A stretch of DNA of 64,000 nucleotides from Paenibacillus harenae (GTDB lineage: Bacteria > Bacillota > Bacilli > Paenibacillales > Paenibacillaceae), in contig NZ_JAUSST010000001.1 in NCBI RefSeq assembly GCF_030812415.1, forward strand, positions 992,001 to 1,056,000, in the 5' to 3' direction. Position numbers and translations under genes: made by a program. The notes under the pieces are model-generated. The model worked only from the letters and a program-made list of their open reading frames with translations. It did not search any database and was not told where the DNA came from. Positions 26,479 through 36,725 of this stretch are shown here, piece after piece. Numbering within the stretch: the first letter of the stretch is position 1; each line of letters opens with the position of its first letter.

Positions 26479-27846
26479 TTACTGAGCTGCATTCGCTTTC
26501 TCTTGGGAAGCTTGAATTTTCTCAGCTACTTTTTCCGGCGTGCTTACTTTGCCGATCAGCTCTTGGATGCCAACGTTGATGTCGGCGCCGACTGCCGGCT
26601 GCACGATCGCGTCGTATGCTTTCCACGAGCTCGAAGCGTTAGCCATTACCGTCAAGATTTCAGTCGTAAGCGGGTCTACGCCGGACAGGTCGCTAAGCTT
26701 CATGGAAGGAAGCAATTTGTCTTCGACAAGCGTACGTTTTTGTACTTCTTCGGTGTAGAAGTTAGCGATGAATTTCTTAACGGCCGCTATTTGGTCTTCG
26801 TTCAAGTTAGCCGAGAAGCCGAAGCCGTTCGAGTACGATGCGTTGATCGACGTTTGGTCGCCTGCGCCGCCTTCGATGGACGGGAATGCGAAGTATCCGA
26901 TCTGGCCTTTCAGGTCGCCGGCCTCGTCGCCGGAGAAACGGTTAGCGTCCCACGTTCCCGTGAATACCATGGCTGCTTTGCCGGAAAGCAATTGCGCGCC
27001 TTGATCTGCGTAAGCAAGCCCTAGTGCGCCTTTCGTGAACAGGTCTTTGTTAACAAGCTCAGCGTACGCCGTAAGACCTTTTACGAAGTTTTCGTCCGTC
27101 CATTTCGCTTCGCCGGATACGACTTTGCTGAATGCGTCGATGCCGACATGGCGTTCCATTACGGTGTTCCACATCATGCCGTTAACCCAGCCGTCCTTCG
27201 CCGCAAGGCCGAAAGGCGTATAGCCGGCAGCTTTGATTTTGTCGGAAATTTCTAGCAATTGCGTCCAAGTTGTAGGAATTTCCAGGCCAAGCTCGGAGAA
27301 AATTTTCTTATTATAGAAAATCGCCTCGCTGTATCCGCCGAATGGAAGTCCGTATACTTTGCCGTCGATCGTGAACTCATCCAAGCTAGCGAATTTGTCT
27401 TTGATTCCAAGCTCATCGATGATTGGCGTCAGGTCGAGCATGCGGCCGGCCTTTACGTACAGGTTAAGGTCGGCGCCGCCGAATACTTCGAAGATGTCCG
27501 GCGGGTTGCCTGCCGCCATCTCCGCTTTCAGTTTCTGATCGCGGTTAACGATTTCGTCGATGCCTTCAAGCTTGAATGTCAGGCCTTTGTTTTCTTCTTG
27601 CGTTTTGGCTACTACGTCTTCTAGGATTTTCAAGCGTGTTTTGCTTGTTTCTTTAATTTGCGTGTGACGAAGGGACAACGTTACGTCTTTCGCTTCCGGT
27701 GCTTTTGTCTCTGCCGGTGCGTTCGTTGCGTCCGTGCCTTCATTAGCCGGCTTGTTGTTGCCTCCGTTGTTGTTGCCTCCGCAAGCGGATGCGACCAGCA
27801 TGATGGATACTAAGAGAACAGCCATACTAGTAATGCTTTTTTTCAT
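26479..27846 (-). CDS. Extracellular sugar-binding lipoprotein (ABC importer)
   Basis: 455 residues. Lipoprotein signal ending at the Cys of MLVASACGGNNNGG, then a linker rich in Asn, Gly, Thr and Ala, then a family-1 solute-binding fold (AEMAAGNPPDIFEVFGGADL, GLPFGGYSEAIFYNKKIFSE, LLSGKAAMVFTGTWDANRF). It delivers an oligosaccharide to the two permeases that follow. Given nagZ at the operon end, chitobiose-like or peptidoglycan-derived sugars are plausible. A TATAAT -10 sits at 27900-27895 on the minus strand without a good -35, as expected for a YesN-activated promoter. Confidence 0.93.
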   Translation of the reverse strand: MKKSITSMAVLLVSIMLVASACGGNNNGGNNKPANEGTDATNAPAETKAPEAKDVTLSLRHTQIKETSKTRLKILEDVVAKTQEENKGLTFKLEGIDEIVNRDQKLKAEMAAGNPPDIFEVFGGADLNLYVKAGRMLDLTPIIDELGIKDKFASLDEFTIDGKVYGLPFGGYSEAIFYNKKIFSELGLEIPTTWTQLLEISDKIKAAGYTPFGLAAKDGWVNGMMWNTVMERHVGIDAFSKVVSGEAKWTDENFVKGLTAYAELVNKDLFTKGALGLAYADQGAQLLSGKAAMVFTGTWDANRFSGDEAGDLKGQIGYFAFPSIEGGAGDQTSINASYSNGFGFSANLNEDQIAAVKKFIANFYTEEVQKRTLVEDKLLPSMKLSDLSGVDPLTTEILTVMANASSSWKAYDAIVQPAVGADINVGIQELIGKVSTPEKVAEKIQASQEKANAAQ

Positions 27847-27976
27847 TGGATAGACCTCCTCGTTTATGGTGTTGCTTGTTTGCCTCGCACCTTCATTATA
27901 GGATGCCTTCGCCTATCGCCAGGAGGTCCAAAAAACGATAAGTTAGGGATACAATTCTACTTTTTTGGCGAGGAGG

Positions 27977-28032
27977 GATAAATTCACATAGCCCGCCGGG
28001 TTACTTTTCCCGACAGGCTATGTGAATTTATC
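27977..28032. terminator. Long-stem terminator after the ywqB-ywqA operon
   Basis: A perfect 17-bp arm pair (27977-27993 with 28016-28032; core AATTCACATAGCC / GGCTATGTGAATT) plus an inner GGG/CCC. It begins 8 bases past the small-protein stop and separates that operon from the promoter of the sugar transporter operon. Confidence 0.8.
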
Positions 28033-28039
28033 TTACGTA

Positions 28040-28231
28040 TTAGTGACGCATATCTTCGGTTATTTGCCTGATAGCTTCATAAAACCGTTTCCATTCCCGG
28101 TTTTCGCTCTGCAAACCACCCTTGTATTCGGATTTACCGGGACCTTCTTGTGAGCTATCTTTCAGCAGAGGTGCATTTTCGTCTTGTTGCATGTCTAGTC
28201 GTTGCTTAAACCGGGCGTTATCATCCGACAT
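28040..28231 (-). CDS. Small hydrophilic protein of unknown function
   Basis: 63 residues, rich in Asp, Glu, Gln and Lys (FKQRLDMQQDENAPLLKDSS; C-terminal half NREWKRFYEAIRQITEDMRH likely helical). I do not recognise a family. A GGGTGAGGG ribosome site overlaps the stop codon of the helicase gene just upstream, and a strong terminator follows. So it is probably a real third gene of the helicase operon. Confidence 0.65.
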   Translation of the reverse strand: MSDDNARFKQRLDMQQDENAPLLKDSSQEGPGKSEYKGGLQSENREWKRFYEAIRQITEDMRH

Positions 28232-28240
28232 TTATATCCC

Positions 28241-31141
28241 TCACCCTTTCAGCCAACTCTTGCGCAGGGCAAAAATCTCCTTCAAGTCCTCCGTGGACAT
28301 TTCCGTAATCCATTGCTCCGACTGACCGACGACTTGCTCGCTAAGCGATTGCTTGCTCTCGATCATCTCGTCGATCTTCTCTTCCAGCGTACCGAGCGTC
28401 ACGAACTTATGCACCTGCACCTGCTTCGTCTGGCCGATGCGGAAAGCACGGTCCGTAGCCTGATTCTCGACAGCCGGATTCCACCACCGGTCGAAGTGGA
28501 ATACGTGGTTGGCCGCCGTCAGGTTAAGCCCCGTTCCTCCTGCCTTCAGCGACAATACGAAGGCGCAGCACGGCTCATTCTGGTTCTGGAAGCGTTCAAT
28601 CATCTCATCGCGCTTCGCCTTCGGTACGCCGCCGTGCAAATAAGGCACCGGCATGCCGAGACGCTCTTCAAGCAGCTTACGAAGCTGCTCGCCCATATCG
28701 ACATATTGGGTAAAGATTAAACAGCGCTCGCCTTCGGCAGCGATCTCTTCGCACATTTCCAGCAGCCGGACCACTTTGTTGGAACGTTCGGGCTCCCATT
28801 GCAGCTTGCGGTCATCGGCTGACAACAGCGAAGGATGATCGCAGAGCTGCTTCAGCTTCGTCAGCGCGGCCAATATAAGTCCGCGGCGCTGCATCGGCCC
28901 AAGCTTATCGAGCTTATCCAGCAAGTCGGCGACCAAGTTCTCGTAGATGACGCCTTGCTCTGCCGTCAGCGTCATATACGTCTTCGCCTCGTTCTTCTCC
29001 GGCAGCGACAGCTGAATCGACGGGTCTTTCTTAATTCTGCGCAGCATGAAAGGCTTCACCCACCGCTGAAGCCCCGCGATCATCCCCTCGTCGCGAGTCT
29101 TCTCGATCGGGGTGACGACGGCGCTGCGGAATTCGTTCAAGCTGCCCAAGTAACCGGGATTAATAAAGTCGTAGATCGACCAGAGCTCCGTGAGCCTGTT
29201 CTCCATCGGCGTGCCCGTTAACGCAATCCGATGTCCGGCGCTCAATTTGCGGATAGCGCTTGATTGCTTCGTATATACGTTTTTTATATTTTGCGCTTCA
29301 TCCAGGCATAATGCATCCCACTCGACGGCGCTTAGCACTTCTTCATCCAATTGCGCGAGCGAATAAGAAGTAATGACGAGCTCCGCTTCTTCAGCCGCCG
29401 CTTTGAACGCTTCGCCCTTATCGCGCTTATTCCCGTAATGAAGCATAACCCGCAAAGAAGGAGCGAACTTCTCAAGCTCCTTCTCCCAGTTCCCGATCAC
29501 CGAGGTTGGACAAATAAGCAGCGATGGCCCTCGAAATCCCCCCAGCTTCTCCTTCACAACCATGAGATAGGCCATGAACTGAATCGTCTTGCCGAGTCCC
29601 ATATCATCGGCCAATACGCCGCCAAGTCCGAATCTGCGCAAGAACAGCAGCCACGATACGCCTTCGAGCTGATAAGGTCGAAGCTCGCCGAGAAATTGCG
29701 GAGGCAGCTCGGCAAGCGGAATTTGCGAAGCATGCTGCAGCTGGGCAAGCCACGACGTCAAATGCTCGTTCAGTTCAACCTCCGCGCGCAGTTCCGATTC
29801 ATAGACGCCGTCTTCCTCCAGCGGCGTTCCGCCGCGCAGATGCATCTCAAGCACGTCGCGGAACGATAATCCGGTACGCTTGCCCATCTTCTTCAGCCAT
29901 TGCTTGATCTGCGCGACATCCTGCGGATCGAGATGCACCCATTCCCCCCCGATTTGGAAGAGCCTTCGATTCTGCTCGGCGAGATGAAGAAATTCCGCCT
30001 CCGATAAATCGACGTCCCCCAGCGCCAGCTTCCAATCGAATTGCACGATCTGGTTGAGTCCGAACATCGGCTGGGCAGCCGATCCGACCGAAGACTTCAT
30101 CTTTGCCTTCAGCCTCACCTTGCGCGATCGCACCGCTTCCCACCAGCTCGGCAGCAGCACGGGACAGCCCGCTTCCAGCAATTGCACGCTTGCTTCCTCT
30201 AGAAACCTCCACGCTTCGTTGTCCGTCAGCTCCGAGCGGATAACGCCATCCGTCGCCGTGTCTTCCCACTCCGGCAGCGCGGCAACCCACTTCGCTTGCT
30301 CCTTCGCAAGCTTCGCCTCGACAAGCGGCAGCCACGCTTCTGCTATCGCGCGGCCGTCAGTCGTGTCTGCCTCCCAGCCGGTATAGCCGTCACTGCGAAT
30401 CGGCAGCCACGGACCGCCTTCCCGGCTTTGAAGCGCCGGGCGAAGCCGCCAGCCATCCGTCTCCTGCGGCTCGACAAGCTGCAGCGCAACCCGGAACGGC
30501 AGCGTATCCTTGCGCAGCCCGATCGCAATAAGCCAATCTTCCTCGTCCGCCGACTTATGCCTTAGCACGCCCTCGCCCGACGACATGCCGATCTCTCGCC
30601 AAGCCTGGGCGGCAAGCCCGTTCTGCTCGATCATCTGCTCGACGGCATAGCCGAGCCATCTGTCGACGCCCTTATCGCCGTTAGCTGCCGCCTCTCGCAT
30701 CGACTGCTCCCACAAATGCCGCTTCCGTTCCTCTGTAACTGGCATCGCCATTCTCCATCTGCGGTGCTGCTCCGACCATGTCTCCCAATCGGGAATGAAC
30801 CATCCGTTCAACAACGCTTCGCGAATCTGCTCCGCGATCCGCATAAGCAAGGCCAATCTCGGCGTCCATTCAAGCTGCAGCAGCCTAACCGCCTGCGGAG
30901 CAGATAAATAATCGACTGCTATATGCGGCTTCAACTGCAGCAGTGTCCGGCCGCCCGCGTTAATCTCCTCAACCTCCGTCCCGTACCAGGAAGCCTTATG
31001 CCATGCGAACAAGAGAGAACGCAGCCGATTGTCCGCCGCATCCTTACGCCCCTCTGCAGCCAGCATAATCGCGGACTCCTCCGCGTTCTCGTTCCAAAAT
31101 CCGTCAACCACTAGTTTGCGAACGCTGCTTTGTACTCTCAT
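28241..31141 (-). CDS. ywqA: SNF2-family DNA-dependent ATPase/helicase (YwqA-like)
   Basis: About 966 residues. A long N-terminal bacterial SNF2-associated region (1-440) leads into the SNF2 ATPase: Walker A in VLADDMGLGKTIQ, LICPTSVIGNWEKEL, DEAQ box in LCLDEAQNIKN, ITSYS and ALTGTPMENR, then the helicase C domain (YLHGGVPKAKRDEMI, LKAGGTGLNLTAANHV, DRAFRIGQTKQVQV). Such proteins remodel protein-DNA complexes or transcription complexes. The start at 31141 gives an ATGA overlap with the SWIM gene; the frame extends to 31162. Pairing with a SWIM zinc-finger gene is the Bacillus ywqB-ywqA arrangement. Confidence 0.92.
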   Translation of the reverse strand: MRVQSSVRKLVVDGFWNENAEESAIMLAAEGRKDAADNRLRSLLFAWHKASWYGTEVEEINAGGRTLLQLKPHIAVDYLSAPQAVRLLQLEWTPRLALLMRIAEQIREALLNGWFIPDWETWSEQHRRWRMAMPVTEERKRHLWEQSMREAAANGDKGVDRWLGYAVEQMIEQNGLAAQAWREIGMSSGEGVLRHKSADEEDWLIAIGLRKDTLPFRVALQLVEPQETDGWRLRPALQSREGGPWLPIRSDGYTGWEADTTDGRAIAEAWLPLVEAKLAKEQAKWVAALPEWEDTATDGVIRSELTDNEAWRFLEEASVQLLEAGCPVLLPSWWEAVRSRKVRLKAKMKSSVGSAAQPMFGLNQIVQFDWKLALGDVDLSEAEFLHLAEQNRRLFQIGGEWVHLDPQDVAQIKQWLKKMGKRTGLSFRDVLEMHLRGGTPLEEDGVYESELRAEVELNEHLTSWLAQLQHASQIPLAELPPQFLGELRPYQLEGVSWLLFLRRFGLGGVLADDMGLGKTIQFMAYLMVVKEKLGGFRGPSLLICPTSVIGNWEKELEKFAPSLRVMLHYGNKRDKGEAFKAAAEEAELVITSYSLAQLDEEVLSAVEWDALCLDEAQNIKNVYTKQSSAIRKLSAGHRIALTGTPMENRLTELWSIYDFINPGYLGSLNEFRSAVVTPIEKTRDEGMIAGLQRWVKPFMLRRIKKDPSIQLSLPEKNEAKTYMTLTAEQGVIYENLVADLLDKLDKLGPMQRRGLILAALTKLKQLCDHPSLLSADDRKLQWEPERSNKVVRLLEMCEEIAAEGERCLIFTQYVDMGEQLRKLLEERLGMPVPYLHGGVPKAKRDEMIERFQNQNEPCCAFVLSLKAGGTGLNLTAANHVFHFDRWWNPAVENQATDRAFRIGQTKQVQVHKFVTLGTLEEKIDEMIESKQSLSEQVVGQSEQWITEMSTEDLKEIFALRKSWLKG

Positions 31142-32736
31142 GTTACGATTTTCCCTTTCCACAATTCCTCTTGAAATGCCCGCAGACGCTGATATTTCGA
31201 AGTTAATCCCTTGATGTAGCTGTCCCAGAGCGCATCGTGCTGTTCGGATTTATACAGTCGCTCCAGCTTCTTGAGCTGCTTGACGGCCATCTTGTACCCT
31301 TGCCGGTTGCGCGTCTGAATGCTGGCGTCAATCGATTGATGATAGAGCGGCAGCAGCACTTGCGGAGCGGACTTTGCCACTTCGCGCAGCGCTTGTACGC
31401 CGACATCCTCCAGCCGTGCTCCGATCAACAGCATCAAATCGGCCCACTCCTCGTAACGCTGCTGATTCAGCCAATGCTCCGATAACTCCTGATACGAATA
31501 CGGCAATAGCTCCGTCATATAAGCGGACCACTGCGGGATATCGGGGCGATCTTGATCCGCGCGCCGGCACAGCGTTACAAAGACGCCAACCGTTCTGCCG
31601 CTGCGGTTCGGATAGACGCGTTCGTAGAGGAAGCTCATCCAGCGCTGAACGAGTTCCCACTTTCCCTCCTCCATGCGCTGTGCCGCACAAGGGTAAATAA
31701 CCCTTTGAGCCTTCTCGAAGCTCGCCTTGGCGAAGTGCTCCATCGACTTGTCATCCTGCTTATCGAAGAAGTACATCATGGCAATCGCAATCTGAACGAA
31801 CGGGTTGTCTTCCTCCCGCTCCGCCGCCAGCATCGACGCAAGCTCGCGCTCGAACCATTCCCGATTGCCCGACAGCTTCTCGCTGAGAGCCAAGTAAATA
31901 TATTCCCACTCGAACAACTGGCGTTCCACGCTTGAAGCCCGCTCTTTAACGATCGACACGAGCAGGTCCGCCCACTGCGCCTCCGCGTCATCCATTTCCG
32001 TAGGCTCAAACTCTGCGATTAACGTATATAAATGTTCAACCCATGGCTCAGCCATCCGAATGAACGACATCTCATGATAATAACGGCTGAATGAATCGAC
32101 CGTCGTAATGGCCTTCTCCGCTTGCCCGAGCACGAACAGAACAGCCATCGCCCAATGAAGACGCTGCCGCGGCTTCTCCCAATCTTTGGACAGCCCTTTA
32201 AGCGATTGAAGAACGGGCTGAAGAGCGTGAAGCGAATGCCGGCATTTGCGCCACGTATCGCCCTGCGACTCTTCCATCCATGCCAGCCACTGTTCGCCGC
32301 TTGAACGCTCGGTCGGATGCGAGAATGCAACACTGGATGCAGCCAAAGCCAATACCTGTTCCTGGCCGCCGCTTCTCGTCGCTTCGCTGGCCGGCGTCAA
32401 TCCGAGCATACGGAAGTATGTCTTCTCCGCTACCTTAGGTCCATCCGGCAATTCACTGCACGCCTGGAACAAGACGGCAGCCATATGCTTGCAGTAATGC
32501 TCCTCCGGACACGTGCATGAACTATAGGCAAAGTGACTTGCATCCATGACGACCGAATATAAATCACTGCCCTGCACAATCCCATACAAGGTATCGTACT
32601 CGCTCGCGCGAGTGTTTTGAACGCGGCCGTCGACATAATATTGCCAGCCGCGCTTTAAGACCGAAGGATCTATATGATCGCGAAGTTCTTGCTCCAGCGC
32701 AGCGTGCAGCTTTTCGCTAAGATGCATCAATGACAT
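31138..32736 (-). CDS. ywqB: SWIM zinc-finger protein (YwqB-like)
   Basis: About 532 residues. The SWIM zinc finger (CxC...CxH) is at about residues 62-82 (SSCTCPEEHYCKHMAAVLF), preceded by RGWQYYVDGRVQN. The rest is alpha-helical, tetratricopeptide-like. SWIM fingers bind DNA or protein, and this one is coupled to the SNF2 ATPase by a 4-base overlap, so the two probably act together. The ATG at 32736 follows GGAAAGGAAGCGGG better than the ATG at 32766. Confidence 0.88.
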   Translation of the reverse strand: MSLMHLSEKLHAALEQELRDHIDPSVLKRGWQYYVDGRVQNTRASEYDTLYGIVQGSDLYSVVMDASHFAYSSCTCPEEHYCKHMAAVLFQACSELPDGPKVAEKTYFRMLGLTPASEATRSGGQEQVLALAASSVAFSHPTERSSGEQWLAWMEESQGDTWRKCRHSLHALQPVLQSLKGLSKDWEKPRQRLHWAMAVLFVLGQAEKAITTVDSFSRYYHEMSFIRMAEPWVEHLYTLIAEFEPTEMDDAEAQWADLLVSIVKERASSVERQLFEWEYIYLALSEKLSGNREWFERELASMLAAEREEDNPFVQIAIAMMYFFDKQDDKSMEHFAKASFEKAQRVIYPCAAQRMEEGKWELVQRWMSFLYERVYPNRSGRTVGVFVTLCRRADQDRPDIPQWSAYMTELLPYSYQELSEHWLNQQRYEEWADLMLLIGARLEDVGVQALREVAKSAPQVLLPLYHQSIDASIQTRNRQGYKMAVKQLKKLERLYKSEQHDALWDSYIKGLTSKYQRLRAFQEELWKGKIVT

Positions 32737-32835
32737 TTCACCCGCTTCCTTTCCGTTCCATTGCATTCTTACTATTATAACACAAGCAGACTAGTCAATT
32801 GCCGTCCAAAGCGCCCAAACCATCTTTATCGGAAT

Positions 32836-32878
32836 AAAAAAAAGCCAATCCGACGACTAACAATCGTCCGGATGGCTT
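32836..32878 (-). terminator. Terminator of the orphan sensor kinase gene
   Basis: Stem AGCCAATCCGACGA with TCGTCCGGATGGCT (32843-32877), one mismatch, followed on the minus strand by eight Ts. It starts 11 bases past the stop at 32889. Confidence 0.9.
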
Positions 32879-32888
32879 ATGAATGGCT

Positions 32889-34643
32889 TTAAATAGGTAT
32901 AATGACGATAAACGAAATGCATGACTCAGGTTCGGCAATGACGCTTACCGTACCCTTATATTTATCGGCAATCGACTTTACGATGGACAGTCCAAGACCT
33001 TGATGCTCATCCTGCTTCGTGGAATAACCAGCCTGCATGAGCGGCTTCGTGATAACTTCGGCCGCTTCGGCACAAATATTGCTGATCGTCAATTCCAGTT
33101 CTTGCGCGGTTTGGTTGCCGGTTAGATTGACGATGCGCTGCTCCTCGGGATACTTCACGGCTTCATCGAAAGCATTGTCGATCAGATTTCCGAGTATCCG
33201 GTTCACGTCAAGCGTCTTAGCCCCCATCTCCTGCATATTCAAGCCGCTGAAGGAGCAGGCGAACTGGATTTTATGACTTTCGGCCTGCGAGATTTTCGAG
33301 CGGATCAGCGCTGCAATGGCCGGATTGCCGATATTAATGATATCGTTCATTAAGCGAATATCGCCGGTCAATTCCTTCGTATACGCGACAAGCTCCTTCG
33401 TCTTGCTCAGCTCGGCAAGGGAATGAATCGTCTGCACATGATTGAGGAAATCATGCCTTTGGGCCCGGATCGAATGGAACATTTGGTTAATCTCGTCCAC
33501 ATAGGTTTCCTGCGTAACGCGAACCGCCTTGTCGCGGGACTGTCTATAGTAGCGCATGCCTACGTAGGCGATAAGCAGACTAAGACCGGTAACGATAATA
33601 ATAATAAGGCCGAGATTAAGAAACTGCTTATCGAGCTGTTCCTGAACGACATGGTAATCGGATACGAGACTTAACACATAGCCGTTCATCGGAATGCCGT
33701 TCTCGTCCGTAATGCTCATGCCTTTATCCGTCACGTCGACGGGGATGAACATCTTGAACACATGCTTGCCGTCTATTACTTCCTTCAACGTAACCATCTG
33801 CTTCGACAAGTACGCTGTCCTCACGAGCTCCGTGTCCTTCTTTGACTTAAGCGTATACGTTCCGTAGAAGATCGGGCGCTGCACTTGATGCTCCTGCACG
33901 TCACCGTTCGGATGGATCGTTTGCTTGCCGTCAGGGAACGTTTCCGGGTTAATGAACGAAATTTCGAGCAGCGAATCGTTATGCTTTACCGAATTCTCGA
34001 TCATCCGATTGACGCCGGTCAGCTTCTCATACTCGTCCTGAAGCTCGTAGCTTATATAAGGGTCGACAATATAGTTGGACGCGCCGTCGTAATAATAGCC
34101 CCACTTATAGATTTTGCTAACGTCCGTGGACGAAACCTCGAAGGGGCCGCTCCAGAAGTTCTTGAGATTTTGTCCCAGCCAGTCGACCGTCACTTCCTTA
34201 TCGTCGAAGAGCTGATTGAACGCGGTGTACCAAGGATCCCACGATCTCGTGCTCTTGCCAAGCTGCGTCGGATCGGAAGATCTGTATAAAACAATGTCGT
34301 CCGGCTCGCGCTTAAGCAACGTAATATGATTAAGCCCAAGCTTGTCTCTAAGCTCCGCCAGTTGCTCGTTCGTTACTTTCTCGACATCGGGATCAAGCGC
34401 ATATTGCGTAGCGATCGAGGCGGCCCGCAGCTCCCGTCCGATCTGATCCTGGAAGCGCTCCGCACCGAGCCTGGACTGCTCGAGCGATATTTCCAGCTGC
34501 TTCGCAAGCGTCAGCATTTCATGATTCAACGCTTCTTCCAGCGTTCTCTTCGTTAGAAAATAGTAGGCCGTATTATTAATTAAAATTAGTATGACGATAA
34601 TACTGACCGCCATCAGCCAAATGTTGCGCTGCATAACCTGCAT
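32889..34643 (-). CDS. Orphan sensor histidine kinase with Spo0B-like phospho-His domain
   Basis: 584 residues: membrane segment (about 8-28), large extracytoplasmic sensor (30-340), second membrane segment (about 345-365), then a helical phospho-acceptor with RAQRHDFLNHVQTIHSLAEL (CitA/DcuS/Spo0B type, His at about 403) and an HATPase (NRILGNLIDNAFDEA, GLGLSIVKSIADKYKG). No response regulator is adjacent, so its partner must be encoded elsewhere. The signal is unknown; dicarboxylate or peptide sensors share the catalytic type, but the sensor region is too large to be a simple PAS-type CitA domain. Confidence 0.85.
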   Translation of the reverse strand: MQVMQRNIWLMAVSIIVILILINNTAYYFLTKRTLEEALNHEMLTLAKQLEISLEQSRLGAERFQDQIGRELRAASIATQYALDPDVEKVTNEQLAELRDKLGLNHITLLKREPDDIVLYRSSDPTQLGKSTRSWDPWYTAFNQLFDDKEVTVDWLGQNLKNFWSGPFEVSSTDVSKIYKWGYYYDGASNYIVDPYISYELQDEYEKLTGVNRMIENSVKHNDSLLEISFINPETFPDGKQTIHPNGDVQEHQVQRPIFYGTYTLKSKKDTELVRTAYLSKQMVTLKEVIDGKHVFKMFIPVDVTDKGMSITDENGIPMNGYVLSLVSDYHVVQEQLDKQFLNLGLIIIIVTGLSLLIAYVGMRYYRQSRDKAVRVTQETYVDEINQMFHSIRAQRHDFLNHVQTIHSLAELSKTKELVAYTKELTGDIRLMNDIINIGNPAIAALIRSKISQAESHKIQFACSFSGLNMQEMGAKTLDVNRILGNLIDNAFDEAVKYPEEQRIVNLTGNQTAQELELTISNICAEAAEVITKPLMQAGYSTKQDEHQGLGLSIVKSIADKYKGTVSVIAEPESCISFIVIIPI

Positions 34644-34728
34644 CTAGCCCCTCTATATGTTATAGCTCTCATTATGTCGCATGGTTATTCAACCCGACAA
34701 TCCAACTCTTTTTGACAATTGACGTTTA

Positions 34729-34741
34729 TTGAATAATTCAA
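34729..34741. promoter_or_regulatory. TTGAAT-A-ATTCAA inverted repeat
   Basis: Perfect 6-1-6 palindrome 86 bases upstream of the sensor-kinase gene and 238 bases upstream of katA. It might be an operator for either. It resembles but does not match a PerR box. Confidence 0.3.
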
Positions 34742-34891
34742 CGATTCGAGAGCAGACTTCCGTAACTGCTAGCAAAACCACAAAAATCACATATTTTATG
34801 CAATTTTTAGCCCAAAATAAAGTAATACCGCCGATATTGATCCTATCATACCATAAAGTCACCTTTATTTGAGCAAAATGATCTATATTTC

Positions 34892-34906
34892 TCCATACGA
34901 TATGGA
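34892..34906. promoter_or_regulatory. TCCATA-CGA-TATGGA inverted repeat upstream of katA
   Basis: Perfect 6-3-6 palindrome 74 bases before the katA start. A local operator or a transcript 5' hairpin is possible. Nothing else recognisable was found in the 336-base divergent region apart from the repeat at 34729. Confidence 0.35.
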
Positions 34907-34979
34907 TGAATAATTGAATATCAACTGATTCATACTACCCAAATGTACAAGATCATGCCAATCAGGAGGGTAGCTCGTT

Positions 34980-36590
34980 ATGAGTACAAAAGAAACGAAT
35001 GAGAATGATAGTGTTCTCGCGCCAGGGGAAACGGAGCAGACGTTAACGAATCGCCAGGGTCATCCGATTACGGACAATCAAAATATTAGAACGATCGGCA
35101 ATCGCGGTCCGTCGACGCTCGAAAACTACCATTTCATCGAGAAAATTTCGCATTTCGACCGCGAGCGCGTACCTGAACGCGTCGTACATGCCAGAGGCGC
35201 CGGGGCGCATGGCTACTTCGAGGCGTACGGCAAGCTTGGCGATGAGCCGATTGCCAAATATACGCGCGCGAAGCTATTCCAGACGGCTGGCAAGCAAACG
35301 CCCGTATTCGTCAGATTCTCCAGCGTTATTCACGGCGGGCACTCCCCGGAAACGCTGCGAGATCCGCGCGGTTTCGCAACGAAGTTCTATACCGAGGACG
35401 GCAACTGGGATCTTGTCGGCAACAACTTGAAGATCTTCTTTATTCGCGATGCGATGAAGTTCCCGGATATGGTTCACGCCTTCAAGCCCGACCCGGTAAC
35501 GAATGTACAAAGCATGGGACGGTTCTTCGACTTCGTCTCGCAGACGCCGGAAGCGACGCATATGATTACGTTCCTGTTCTCCCCGTGGGGCATTCCGGCC
35601 AACTACCGCCAGATGCAGGGCTCGGGTGTCAATACATATAAGTGGGTCAATGCGGAGGGCAAAGCCGTCCTCGTCAAGTATCACTGGGAACCGCTTCAAG
35701 GCATTCGCAACCTGACGCAAGACGAGGCCGAGAAGCTGCAAGCGAAAAACTTCAATCACGCCACGCAAGATTTGTACGAAGCAATTGAACGAGGCGATTA
35801 TCCGGCTTGGGAGCTGCAGGTGCAGTGGATGAGCGATGACGCCCATGAGGAGCTGGACTTCGACCCGCTCGACGATACGAAGCTGTGGCCGCCGGAACAA
35901 TTCCCGATGCTGCCCGTCGGCAAAATGGTGCTGAACAAAAACCCGGAAAACTACTTTGCCGAAGTCGAGCAGGTAGCCTTCGGAACAGGCGTCCTCGTCG
36001 ACGGTCTCGACTTCTCCGACGACAAAATGCTGCAGGGACGCACCTTCTCTTACTCCGATACGCAGCGCTACCGGGTAGGCAGCAACTACTTGCAATTGCC
36101 GATCAACGCACCTAAGAAACGCGTCGCAACGAACCAGCGCGACGGCCAGATGGCGTTCTACGTCGATATCGCGCCGGGCCAAAATCCGCATGTCAACTAT
36201 GAGCCTTCATCGCTCGGCGGACTGCAAGAGACGGATCGTCCAGGCGCTCCTTATGAGCCGTTCTATTCGGACAAGCTTACGCGGGCGACAATCGACCGCC
36301 AGAACAACTTCAAGCAGGCCGGCGAAACGTATCGCCAGTTCAGCCAAGCCGAACGCGATGAACTGATCGCCAATCTGGCGAACGCTTTGAGCGGCTGTAC
36401 AACCTTCATTCAAGAGAAGATGGTCAGCTACTTTACGGAGGCGGATGCCGATTACGGCGCACGCGTTGCCGAGGGGCTGCGCCAAGCTAAAGCGAACGGG
36501 CATGGAACGGCCGGTCATGTCGGCACGCATTCCGCTAACGAAGGAATGGAAATAGCGGAAGAGCTAGGCCAACAAACGGACGGCTATTGA
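34980..36590 (+). CDS. katA: Catalase, monofunctional clade-3 type
   Basis: 536 residues. Decomposes hydrogen peroxide in the cytoplasm. Distal heme histidine His70 in [19 protein letters not shown], Asn148 in [10 protein letters not shown], proximal heme ligand Tyr358 in [18 protein letters not shown]. The Lys/Asn-rich start and the C-terminal extension with [12 protein letters not shown] are as in Bacillus KatA/KatX relatives. GGAGGG precedes the ATG and a terminator follows. No clear PerR box was found, so control is unresolved; a sporulation-type (KatX-like) role is possible. Confidence 0.93.
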   Translation: MSTKETNENDSVLAPGETEQTLTNRQGHPITDNQNIRTIGNRGPSTLENYHFIEKISHFDRERVPERVVHARGAGAHGYFEAYGKLGDEPIAKYTRAKLFQTAGKQTPVFVRFSSVIHGGHSPETLRDPRGFATKFYTEDGNWDLVGNNLKIFFIRDAMKFPDMVHAFKPDPVTNVQSMGRFFDFVSQTPEATHMITFLFSPWGIPANYRQMQGSGVNTYKWVNAEGKAVLVKYHWEPLQGIRNLTQDEAEKLQAKNFNHATQDLYEAIERGDYPAWELQVQWMSDDAHEELDFDPLDDTKLWPPEQFPMLPVGKMVLNKNPENYFAEVEQVAFGTGVLVDGLDFSDDKMLQGRTFSYSDTQRYRVGSNYLQLPINAPKKRVATNQRDGQMAFYVDIAPGQNPHVNYEPSSLGGLQETDRPGAPYEPFYSDKLTRATIDRQNNFKQAGETYRQFSQAERDELIANLANALSGCTTFIQEKMVSYFTEADADYGARVAEGLRQAKANGHGTAGHVGTHSANEGMEIAEELGQQTDGY

Positions 36591-36616
36591 TCGGATGAAC
36601 ACATAGGCAGCGTAAG

Positions 36617-36676
36617 AGAGAGCCATGCAGAGCCAGCTGCCGCTTCCCCGGCGGCATTCGGCTTCTCATGGCTCCT
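36617..36676 (+). terminator. Terminator of katA
   Basis: Nested inverted repeat: AGCCATG/CATGGCT (36621-36627, 36667-36673), AGCC/GGCT and GCCG/CGGC inside, ending in CCTTTATT. It lies 30 bases past the katA stop. Confidence 0.75.
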
Positions 36677-36725
36677 TTATTGGCGGAATCATACGTGTCA
36701 ATTTTGAAGGAGGATATGTACAAGC

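Noticed and set aside
34729..34930. PerR box upstream of katA
   Set aside because: The best candidates (34729-34741 and the TGAATAATTGAAT stretch near 34906-34918) miss several defined positions of TTATAATnATTATAA.
35274..36191. 305-codon minus-strand frame
   Set aside because: Antisense to the catalase gene; no supporting signals.
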